Below are positions 16,005-23,053 of a DNA stretch of 64,000 bases, in pieces. Position 1 is the stretch's first letter; every line of letters starts with the position of its first letter. The position numbers and the translations under genes were made by a program. The stretch spans positions 3,069,501 through 3,133,500 of the forward strand of contig JAWNZC010000106.1 of NCBI GenBank assembly GCA_035771165.1, written 5' to 3'. Source of the stretch: Paragorgia papillata. Its lineage: Eukaryota; Cnidaria; Anthozoa; Scleralcyonacea; Coralliidae. The notes beneath the pieces are model-generated. The model was not told the DNA's origin. It did no database searches and saw only the letters and a program-made list of their open reading frames with translations.

Positions 16005-16502
16005 ATGAATTCAGAATATGCAAAAATGGAAGAACCAGAAGATTCGCAAGATTTGAACCTTCGGGAAAACTTGATCCGCCTATCCTTTGCAAAAAGGATC
16101 AAATATTCGGAAGCATATCTAAAAAAAGCATCAATGGGTCAGTTGGAAAAAATTAAGTTAAATTATGATAGGGAACAACTTGAAAAAACAACATCCTTGT
16201 TAACAGAAACTCTTGTTACAAAATTTTCAGAGTTAATGGAACAGTTAGAATTGGTGCAAGATGATGAAAAGTTGGATGCTGAACTTTCTTCAAACAAACT
16301 TTTCTGCGATGATGTTAGGTCATTGGTTTTGAAAATCTCCCCATATATTCCAATGATTGGTTTGCTGACGGGTGGGATTATTATTGCAAAACATGTGTGG
16401 AACAAGGGTCCGGGTTTAAATAAAGATGTTTCAGTACAAAGTGATGAAAATATTGATGAAAATTTCAATGGTGGCAGTTCTGTTGATCCCAGTGACAGTT
16501 GA
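16005..16502 (+). CDS. Single-pass membrane protein
   Basis: A 165-residue protein. About residues 25-100 are helical and charged (YLKKASMGQLEKIKLNYDRE, then LLTETLVTKFSELM). A hydrophobic segment lies near 109-127 (ISPYIPMIGLLTGGIIIAKH), and the tail is acidic and Ser-rich. The pattern of a helical domain, then ISPYIP-type membrane helix resembles a small protein that I remember in other animal Mavericks; not verified. It starts 10 bp after the coiled-coil membrane gene with TATAAATG, and the two probably form a functional pair. Confidence 0.72.
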   Translation: MNSEYAKMEEPEDSQDLNLRENLIRLSFAKRIKYSEAYLKKASMGQLEKIKLNYDREQLEKTTSLLTETLVTKFSELMEQLELVQDDEKLDAELSSNKLFCDDVRSLVLKISPYIPMIGLLTGGIIIAKHVWNKGPGLNKDVSVQSDENIDENFNGGSSVDPSDS

Positions 16503-16526
16503 GTTAATATTAATTAAAATTTTACT

Positions 16527-16557
16527 TTTTTCCTAATTTTTGGTAAGTTAGGAAAAA
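16527..16557. terminator. Hairpin TTTTTCCTAA...TTAGGAAAAA
   Basis: Ten-base-pair arms with an 11-nt loop in the tandem gap 16503-16593. Its sequence is unrelated to the ATAACA palindromes, which suggests that structure rather than sequence is conserved. Confidence 0.55.
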
Positions 16558-16593
16558 TTGAATTTAAAAGAATGGTTTTTAAAAGAATAATAA

Positions 16594-17436
16594 ATGGGAA
16601 TCAAAGATATATTAGAATTTGAAGTCGAACTTTTAAAAGATGAGTTACATGAAAAATTGGAAAAACTTTATACTCCTAATTCGAACCCGGATTATTTATC
16701 AATTGCAGAATTACAAATTTTGGCTTTTGAAAAAGGAATAACAAATGTTAGAAGGTTAACACGAAAAACATTATCCGAAAAGCTTAAAATTCCATACCAT
16801 GCATATGAAAACATGGGTCAACCGGGTCTAAATAATTGGGATTCAGTTGAAATAACATTAAAAGAGGTTGGTGGAACTGATAAAATAACCTTTCCAAGTA
16901 TTGGTGCTGCTGCTATCAAAAAATCAACACACACCATTCATTACCATTTCAAAAACAAAAAACCAGTTGAGCATAATGGGAAGCTATGGAATATTAGTCG
17001 CTCATTACCTTATCAAAGCAGATTCCACAACAAAGTGTTAGAAAATGAAATTGAAATTTTACAGGAACGACTTTTTGGTTTAAACTTAGAAATGTTAGAA
17101 TACACATTCCACAAACCAATCCCAAGACCTAAGTTGTTAAAAATAGCAACCGAATTGGGAATACCAGCTCCAACCAATATTAACAATAAAACACTTTGCT
17201 ATGAACTTGGATTGTCCTTTGTACCATTTAAACAATGGCCAACAAATGATAAAATACCTGTTAAAGTTTTGTTTACAGCAGTGGTACCATTTAAAAATGA
17301 AATAGTTAAATTTCCTAGCATGAGTCAGGCTTCTATTGCTTTAGGTTACAAAACATTTGATGGAATAAATTATTGCATAAATAATAAAATAATTGTGTGG
17401 TATGATGGTAAATATTGGTCTGTAACCAGAAAATAA
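16594..17436 (+). CDS. Two-module SAP/NUMOD1-like DNA-binding protein
   Basis: A 280-residue protein with two copies of one composite module. Copy 1: a SAP-like helical part at about 35-67 (SIAELQILAFEKGI, then LSEKLKIP), followed at about 84-136 by an extended beta part, FPSIGAAAIKKS and HNGKLWNISR. Copy 2: about 177-208 and 222-280, with FPSMSQASIALG and YDGKYWSVTRK. The FPS-x-x-x-A-A core and terminal GK-x-W-S-V-(S/T)-R resemble NUMOD1-type modules, which bind DNA in homing endonucleases; here no nuclease domain is present. A third copy is in the gene at 17868. I infer a sequence-specific DNA-binding factor. Start context is AATAAATGG. Confidence 0.7.
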   Translation: MGIKDILEFEVELLKDELHEKLEKLYTPNSNPDYLSIAELQILAFEKGITNVRRLTRKTLSEKLKIPYHAYENMGQPGLNNWDSVEITLKEVGGTDKITFPSIGAAAIKKSTHTIHYHFKNKKPVEHNGKLWNISRSLPYQSRFHNKVLENEIEILQERLFGLNLEMLEYTFHKPIPRPKLLKIATELGIPAPTNINNKTLCYELGLSFVPFKQWPTNDKIPVKVLFTAVVPFKNEIVKFPSMSQASIALGYKTFDGINYCINNKIIVWYDGKYWSVTRK

Positions 17437-17438
17437 AA

Positions 17439-17720
17439 ATGGGAAACTCAAAATCAAAACCAAAAGAAAAACTTAACAAAAATCATATTTCTAAAAAAGG
17501 ATTCCAGTTGGGCCTAAGTTTTGGTAGAGATGACCTAACCATGGAAGGAAATTTACAAATAGGGTGGACAAACAAAACAGTAAAAAATTATACAAAGGTA
17601 CCAAGTTGTAAAAAATCAACATCTTTAGAATCTTTAAAACCAAATAAAATAAATGACGATATTAACGAGAATTCAAAATTGGTGGCAACAAATTCGGAAA
17701 CAGCGGAGGACAAAACGTAA
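17439..17720 (+). CDS. Predicted N-myristoylated small basic protein
   Basis: A 93-residue protein whose N-terminus, MGNSKSKPKEKLNK, has Gly2, a small residue at position 5-6 and a cluster of lysines, the classic signal for N-myristoylation plus electrostatic membrane binding, as in Src-family kinases and matrix proteins. The rest is hydrophilic, Ser/Lys/Asn-rich and probably disordered, with no recognised domain. The start is 2 bp after the stop of the preceding gene, with AATAAAAATGG; the frame is open upstream into a TTG, but only the ATG at 17439 exposes the Gly2 signal. It sits between two related DNA-binding genes. A role at the inner face of host or virion membranes is inferred. Confidence 0.72.
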   Translation: MGNSKSKPKEKLNKNHISKKGFQLGLSFGRDDLTMEGNLQIGWTNKTVKNYTKVPSCKKSTSLESLKPNKINDDINENSKLVATNSETAEDKT

Positions 17721-17819
17721 CACACTTCTTAGGGAAAAATGGATTCAAAAAGAGAAAGATTGTTGGGTGCACAATGATGTTAGAAATGAACATTATTATT
17801 GAAATTTTAAAAAAAATCT

Positions 17820-17838
17820 CTTATTTTTGAAAAATAAG
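17820..17838. terminator. Hairpin CTTATTTTT...AAAAATAAG
   Basis: Nine-base-pair arms around one base, in the tandem gap 17721-17867. No gene is visible in that gap; a 12-codon ATG frame at about 17739 is not credible. Confidence 0.5.
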
Positions 17839-17867
17839 AAATTTAAAAAGAAACCACTATGTAATAA

Positions 17868-18362
17868 ATGACAACATCATCACCTGAAAGCATTAAAAAA
17901 TATTTACAAGAAAAAGAAGAAGAGGAACTTGAAACCGATCGTCAAAAAAAACTAGAAGAACTCAAAAAACTTTTTAAAATTCGAATGGGACTAAGGACAA
18001 GTGCAAACAAAAGACTTCAAATAATTAGGGAAAAAAATTTTCCACCAACATCCCTCAAAGAATTAAGACAAATTGGTAAAAAACTTGGTATCAAAGGGTC
18101 CCACAAACAAAACTTAAAAACCATTTGCGAGAAACTTAACATTCCATTAGTCAAAAATGAAGTTTATGACAAGTTCCACAGAAATTCTATCAATACACCA
18201 GTCAAAATAACATTTACTTCTGCTGCTGGAAACAAAATAATTTTCCCAAGCATTTACAATGCTGCCAAAAATTTGGAAAAAAACCCAAGTTTCATCCCAT
18301 ACTGTATCAAAAAAAATAAGGAAGTTATGTTTAATGGTAAATTTTGGTCCGTAAGTCGTTAA
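17868..18362 (+). CDS. One-module SAP/NUMOD1-like DNA-binding protein
   Basis: A 164-residue relative of the 16594 product. Residues 1-60 are a charged helical leader (KEEEELETDRQKKLEELKKL). Residues about 61-93 form the SAP-like helices (TSLKELRQIGKKLGI, then EKLNIP) and 111-164 the NUMOD1-like part, with FPSIYNAAKNLEK and NGKFWSVSR at the very C-terminus. The common module ends both proteins at nearly the same residue. I infer an intra-element duplication with one protein keeping two modules and the other one. Start context is AATAAATG. Confidence 0.7.
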   Translation: MTTSSPESIKKYLQEKEEEELETDRQKKLEELKKLFKIRMGLRTSANKRLQIIREKNFPPTSLKELRQIGKKLGIKGSHKQNLKTICEKLNIPLVKNEVYDKFHRNSINTPVKITFTSAAGNKIIFPSIYNAAKNLEKNPSFIPYCIKKNKEVMFNGKFWSVSR

Positions 18363-18445
18363 ATTTTTTCAAAAATATACATATATAAATAGTAGCCGAC
18401 TGTTTTCTAAGACTATTTTGGTAACGTTTGTCATGATCTTTTTTC

Positions 18446-18477
18446 AAAATTACTATCCAATGTTGGGTAGTAATTTT
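18446..18477. terminator. Hairpin in the convergent gap before the 51-residue gene
   Basis: Arms AAAATTACTATCC and GGGTAGTAATTTT pair over 13 positions with one G-T wobble, loop 6 nt. It lies between the plus-strand gene ending at 18362 and the minus-strand gene ending at 18492, 15 bp past the latter's stop. The rest of 18363-18491 shows no gene that I can support. Confidence 0.6.
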
Positions 18478-18491
18478 TTTATGAAGTTTTT

Positions 18492-18647
18492 TCAAAATGT
18501 AAGCCACCATAATACAAAAATAATATTCAAAATAATGACCCCAACCATAAAAACACCAAAAAATGAAACTCTGTTTACTTGTTTAACAATTTGGTTTTCA
18601 AAATAATCAAAAGCAGCTTCAATATCAATATCAACATTATCATCCAT
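18492..18647 (-). CDS. 51-residue tail-anchored membrane protein
   Basis: A short minus-strand gene. The N-terminus is acidic and hydrophilic (MDDNVDIDIEAAFDYFENQI), followed by a short basic stretch and a single hydrophobic helix reaching the C-terminus (FFGVFMVGVIILNIIFVLWW). This is the layout of tail-anchored membrane proteins. The start is supported by AATAAAAAATGG on the minus strand and a hairpin past its stop codon. It diverges from the polymerase gene, whose start is 40 bp away. No family recognised. Confidence 0.7.
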   Translation of the reverse strand: MDDNVDIDIEAAFDYFENQIVKQVNRVSFFGVFMVGVIILNIIFVLWWLTF

Positions 18648-18687
18648 TTTTTATTTTATAAAAAAAATTCATATAGTAATAAAGGAT
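18648..18687. promoter_or_regulatory. Divergent promoter region, 40 bp
   Basis: It separates the 51-residue minus-strand gene and the polymerase gene. It is almost pure A/T, with AATAAAGGATATG on the polymerase side and AATAAAAAATG on the other; no hairpin. Confidence 0.5.
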
Positions 18688-21600
18688 ATGACAAAGTTTA
18701 CAACTGATCCCAAATTATTAAAAATTCGGGAAGCTGCCCGTCTTAGAAAACAAAGGCAGCTTAAGAGGGACAAGGATTTAAATCCCTTCAAACCCGAAAG
18801 ACTCCAAAAACTTTTGGAAAAACAGAAGGCAAAGGAGTCAAAAATGAAGTCAAAACTTGTTAACCAACAAGACCGACTTCAGGATGATCTCAAAAAATTT
18901 CAGCAAAAAACAGAAAAAAAACTTGCTAACAAGGAGACCAAAAAATGGTCCAAAGAGATCAAACAAGAAGAGACAAGACAAGACAAGTTCAAATGGGATA
19001 AAAAATGGTTGGGTACTGGTAAAAAACTTAAAAAAACCAGACAAGTTGTTGGTAACAAACTTTCAAAAATTTTCAAAAGAAGAACCAGGGCTAACAAAAA
19101 AATTCGGCAAACTGAACCCATATTAATCAAAAATCTCTTAAATGGAAAGTCAACCCTATATGAGATCTCGGGTCAAAATTATAAAGATCCAGGGGTTTTC
19201 TTGGAACAAACAACAGCTGGAGTTGAAAGACTCATCAATGGGATTGAAAATTCCAAGAAAGTTAAGACAACTTTGATTTGCAAACTTGTCCATTATGATT
19301 ATGTGGAAGGTCTTGAAGAAGTGGATCTTTTCTATTTTACATCCCACATAAAAGCCATGACGACTGAGGAGGACGTCACGGAGCTTTACAAAGAGTCAAA
19401 AAGAAAGATGCTCGAAAATTTGTCATCTCATCAGAAAAAAGGTTCTGGATGGTCAATAAGATCAGTTGAAAATCTCCATATCTCAATAACAAAATACAAA
19501 CCATTAAATGGTAAAAAATATCAAGACCTACCAAAATTCATCAAAGACAAAAAAGCCATCGTTAACCCAAAAAACCTAAAAGATGACTATTGTTTTCTAT
19601 ACGCAGTCGCCATTGCTGAAACCCTGGAAAAAGAGCCAAATGCCAAAAAACTTGAAAGAATCCCAGTACCAATCCAACTTATGGTGGAAGAGTATGATGT
19701 GCAAGGATTGTCATTTCCAGTACAAATTAAAGAAATTTCAAAATTTGAAAAGTTAAACAAAATAGGTGTCAATGTTTTGTCATATGATGATGAAATTAAA
19801 AAAGTTTTCCAAATGAGAATTTCAAGGTCCGAACATGACAAAAGGGTCAACCTGTTTTTGTGGAATGACCATTTCAGCTGTGTAAAGGACAAAAGCAAAC
19901 TCCTATCAAAACAAAAAAACAAACACCAACACAAAAAATTCTTCTGCGACTTTTGTTTAAACCCCTTTGAAACAGAGGCAGCACTGCAAGAACACATAAG
20001 CCATCTTATTTGTCAATCCCATGATGCCCAGATCCAAGAGTATCCAGAAAAAGGTTCTGTTATGGGTTGGGGTTTAAAAGATTTCAGAAAAACCCAAGAT
20101 GTCCCATTCATTGTTGTGGCTGATTTTGAGTGTATGCTGAAACCTCTGAAAACCCAAAAAAATGACGAATCCAAAAGCTACACCCAAAAATACCAAGAAC
20201 ACATCCCAATCAGCTATGGTTTTAATATCATTTGTTCTGACCCTTCTGTATTCTCTGGCAAGTATGTCAGTTACACCAAACAACATGATTTTGAAGATAT
20301 TGGTCAAATGTTTGTCGAAAGTCTGGAAAAGGAGGCAAAAAAGATTTGGCATACATATCTCAAAGAACCAAAAAAGATCATCATGACAGCTGAGGACGAA
20401 ACAAACTTTCAAAATGCAACCAAGTGCTATGTCTGTGGTGGTCAGTTCGCTCGCAGAAACCCTAAAAATTTGGATCCAAAAAGTCTTTGGAAAGCCAACA
20501 AAACAACTGCAAGATCCAAAGTCAGAGATCATGACCACTTAAATGGAAAATACCGAGGAGCAGCCCACAACGAATGCAATTACTCAATGGGAAGTGCCAA
20601 ACACATCCCAGTCCTATTCCATAATTTTAGTGGTTACGATAGCCATCTACTAGTAAAATATTTAGGACTGTCGAGTGGTAAACTTGGTTGCATAGCAAAG
20701 ACAGAGGAGGAATATATTAGTGTAAACAAAACCCTCTGGATGGATGGTGGTTTGAAAAAAAATGCTAATGGTGAGACAGTAAAAAAATGGGTTCCTTTGG
20801 AATTGCGATTCTTGGACTCACTCAAATTTATGGCAAGTTCTTTGGCAACACTGACATCAAACCTACCAAATGACGAGTTTCATTATACAGAAATTGGTTT
20901 CAAGGATCATCCAAAGGAAAATGTGGATCTGCTGAAAAGGAAAGGGGTTTTCCCATACGAAATCCTAACCAGTTTGAAAAAGTTGGACTGTACAGAATTC
21001 CCAACACATGAAAAATTCCATTCAAGACTGACAGGCAAAAATGTAAGCATTGAAGATTACCAACATGGTAAAAATGTCTGGCAAAAGTTTGGTTGTAAAA
21101 GTTTGAAAGAGTATATGGAGTTATATCAAAAAACGGATGTTCTTGGACTCTCTGACGTCATCCAAAGTTTCCGAAAGATGTGTAAAAACACTTACAAACT
21201 TGACCCAATGTGGTACTACACAGCTCCAGGACTGGCTTGGGATGCCTTGCTGAAAATGTCTGGTCAACAGCTGGAATTACTTTCAGACCCCAACATGTTT
21301 CTTATGATCGAAAAAGGAATTCGTGGTGGGATCTCAACTATTACCCACAGATTTTCAGAAGCCAACAATGGGTATATGGAGGAGTACAATCCTGAAAAAG
21401 AAAGTGTGTTTATACCATACCTTGACAAAAATAACTTGTATGGTCATTCAATGGTCCAACCGCTGCCAGTCAATGGTTTTGAGTGGATTCCAGAAAATGA
21501 ACTCAAAGACTGGCATAAATTTTTGGAGACAGAGGGTAAGGGTTGCTTTTTGGAAGTCGATTTAAAATATCCTGAAAAACTCCATGACTTGCATAATGAA

Positions 21601-22653
21601 ATGCCTTTTGCAGCTGAGCGGATGACTATTGACAAGGTTGAAAAGCTGGTCCCAAATTTGAATGATAAGAAAAAATTTGTGGTACACTATGAAGCCTTGG
21701 AACAAATGTTGGATCATGGTTTGGTTCTAACAAACATCCATCGAGGAATCTCATTTAATGAAAAGGCATGGATGAAAGATTACATAATGTTAAACACGAG
21801 TTTGAGAACAGCTGCCAAGAATGACTTTGAAAAGGATTTCTTTAAGCTCATGAACAACTCCCCATTTGGGAAAACCATGGAAAACGTCAGAAACCGGATT
21901 GACGTCAGACTGGTTACAGATGACGACCAACTTGAAAAAGTAGCAAGCAAAATAACATTCAAAGGCGACACAATATTTGCCGACTACTTGGGTGCTGTGC
22001 ATATGAGAAAAACAAGAGTAAAATTAAACAAACCCATATATTGTGGAGCTGCTATACTTGACAAGAGCAAAATTACCATGTATGATTTTCATTACAACTA
22101 TGTAAAGCCAAAATATGGGGTTAACGCAAAGCTGTTGTTTACAGATACAGACTCCTTATGTTATGAAATTAAAACCAAAGATTTTTTCAAAGACATTAAA
22201 AATGATGTTTCAACAATGTTTGATACATCAAACTTTCCAGAGGATCATCAAAGTGGTATCAAAAAAATGAACAAAAAGGTCCTTGGTATGATGAAATCTG
22301 AGACAGGTGCTGACCAAATCTCAAAGTTTGTGGGATTGCGTTCAAAAGCATATGCCATCAAAATGGCAAAAAAGAAAAACCCAGTAACTGGTTTGTGGGA
22401 GTGCAAAGAAGAAAAAAAATGTAAAGGAGTTGCAAAAGCTGTTATCAACAATGACATTAAATTTGATAATTATTTCAACTGTTTGGCCACAGGGAAAAAT
22501 GAACTAAGAGGAATGAATACATTTAGGAGCACCAAACATACCATCCACACCATCCATATAAACAAGATCGCACTAAATTCAGAAGACGACAAAAGAGTCA
22601 TTTTAGAAGATGGAATTAGCACTTTGGCGATTGGTCATTACAAAACTAAGTAA
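18688..22653 (+). CDS. PolB: Protein-primed family B DNA polymerase
   Basis: A 1321-residue polymerase that would replicate the element from its TIR ends. Residues 1-140 are Lys/Arg-rich and helical; a terminal-protein role is possible but untested. About 295-400 contains C302 and H395 in a layout reminiscent of papain-fold peptidases. A C2H2-like finger lies at 420-442. Exonuclease motifs: D479/E481 (VADFEC), N646-D651 (HNFSGYD), Y813-D817. An endonuclease VII-like zinc module is inserted at 580-630 (C580, C583, DHDH at 614-617, C630). Polymerase motifs: A, D913 (YLDKNNLYG); B, 1053-1061 (KLMNNSPFG); C, D1153/D1155 (FTDTDS). All key residues are intact. Start is supported by AATAAAGG just upstream. 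Confidence 0.96.
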   Translation: MTKFTTDPKLLKIREAARLRKQRQLKRDKDLNPFKPERLQKLLEKQKAKESKMKSKLVNQQDRLQDDLKKFQQKTEKKLANKETKKWSKEIKQEETRQDKFKWDKKWLGTGKKLKKTRQVVGNKLSKIFKRRTRANKKIRQTEPILIKNLLNGKSTLYEISGQNYKDPGVFLEQTTAGVERLINGIENSKKVKTTLICKLVHYDYVEGLEEVDLFYFTSHIKAMTTEEDVTELYKESKRKMLENLSSHQKKGSGWSIRSVENLHISITKYKPLNGKKYQDLPKFIKDKKAIVNPKNLKDDYCFLYAVAIAETLEKEPNAKKLERIPVPIQLMVEEYDVQGLSFPVQIKEISKFEKLNKIGVNVLSYDDEIKKVFQMRISRSEHDKRVNLFLWNDHFSCVKDKSKLLSKQKNKHQHKKFFCDFCLNPFETEAALQEHISHLICQSHDAQIQEYPEKGSVMGWGLKDFRKTQDVPFIVVADFECMLKPLKTQKNDESKSYTQKYQEHIPISYGFNIICSDPSVFSGKYVSYTKQHDFEDIGQMFVESLEKEAKKIWHTYLKEPKKIIMTAEDETNFQNATKCYVCGGQFARRNPKNLDPKSLWKANKTTARSKVRDHDHLNGKYRGAAHNECNYSMGSAKHIPVLFHNFSGYDSHLLVKYLGLSSGKLGCIAKTEEEYISVNKTLWMDGGLKKNANGETVKKWVPLELRFLDSLKFMASSLATLTSNLPNDEFHYTEIGFKDHPKENVDLLKRKGVFPYEILTSLKKLDCTEFPTHEKFHSRLTGKNVSIEDYQHGKNVWQKFGCKSLKEYMELYQKTDVLGLSDVIQSFRKMCKNTYKLDPMWYYTAPGLAWDALLKMSGQQLELLSDPNMFLMIEKGIRGGISTITHRFSEANNGYMEEYNPEKESVFIPYLDKNNLYGHSMVQPLPVNGFEWIPENELKDWHKFLETEGKGCFLEVDLKYPEKLHDLHNEMPFAAERMTIDKVEKLVPNLNDKKKFVVHYEALEQMLDHGLVLTNIHRGISFNEKAWMKDYIMLNTSLRTAAKNDFEKDFFKLMNNSPFGKTMENVRNRIDVRLVTDDDQLEKVASKITFKGDTIFADYLGAVHMRKTRVKLNKPIYCGAAILDKSKITMYDFHYNYVKPKYGVNAKLLFTDTDSLCYEIKTKDFFKDIKNDVSTMFDTSNFPEDHQSGIKKMNKKVLGMMKSETGADQISKFVGLRSKAYAIKMAKKKNPVTGLWECKEEKKCKGVAKAVINNDIKFDNYFNCLATGKNELRGMNTFRSTKHTIHTIHINKIALNSEDDKRVILEDGISTLAIGHYKTK

Positions 22654-22667
22654 ATTAATTTCAAAAG

Positions 22668-22690
22668 TTGTATCCAACTTAAGGATACAA
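22668..22690. terminator. Hairpin TTGTATCC...GGATACAA
   Basis: Eight-base-pair perfect arms with a 7-nt loop, between the convergent polymerase gene (stop at 22653) and the zinc-finger gene (stop at 22705), followed by a T run. Confidence 0.6.
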
Positions 22691-22704
22691 ATTTTTAAAA
22701 AGGT

Positions 22705-22962
22705 TTAGAAATTATTATTATTTTTTCTAACTCTTATGTAATGAGATTCCAAATGGTTATCTCTATCCCTTTCAGTTTTAAAGGTTTTAGAACATTTTGT
22801 GCATTCCCATATAATGTACATTTTTGTTACTCCATGAACAACCTTGTTATGCAACCTTAGTGCTGTTTCTGTTTTTGTTTCAAATTTACAGTTTTTGCAA
22901 ACAAACCAGGAATTAGTAGAGTTATGTAAAAAAACTGGATTTGATCTTTTCAGTTTTGGCAT
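22705..22962 (-). CDS. Two-finger C2H2 zinc-finger protein
   Basis: An 85-residue protein with two consecutive C2H2 fingers: C22-x2-C25-x12-H38-x4-H43 and C54-x2-C57-x12-H70-x3-H74. The N-terminus is basic (MPKLKRSN). Such small finger proteins bind DNA or RNA and are common host-derived or viral regulators. It is the last gene before the right TIR, transcribed inward and convergent with the polymerase, starting 92 bp inside the TIR with ATAAAATG. Regulation of early transcription or recognition of the ends is a plausible guess, not shown. Confidence 0.8.
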   Translation of the reverse strand: MPKLKRSNPVFLHNSTNSWFVCKNCKFETKTETALRLHNKVVHGVTKMYIIWECTKCSKTFKTERDRDNHLESHYIRVRKNNNNF

Positions 22963-22979
22963 TTTATTTTCTTAGGTTT

Positions 22980-23053
22980 TAAAAAACAAACATACCAATT
23001 TAAAAAATCCCCCAAACCCAAAACCCCAACCCCAAAAACCCCAAAAACTTGGC
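22980..23053. repeat. Subterminal C/A-rich repeats inside the right TIR
   Basis: A run of CCCAAACCC, CCCCAACCCC and CCCCAAAAACC units leading into an additional AAAAACTTGGCAACCCC copy at 23043. It is the extension of the right TIR that is missing at the left end, so the left end has two and the right end three copies of the 13-mer. Confidence 0.7.

Noticed and set aside
17415..17438. Upstream TTG start for the myristoylated protein
   Set aside because: It would overlap the previous gene and hide the Gly2 signal; the ATG at 17439 fits the start rule.
18418..18606. Plus-strand 62-codon frame in the 18363-18687 gap
   Set aside because: It lacks ATG context, crosses a hairpin and is opposite a better-supported minus-strand gene (18492-18647).
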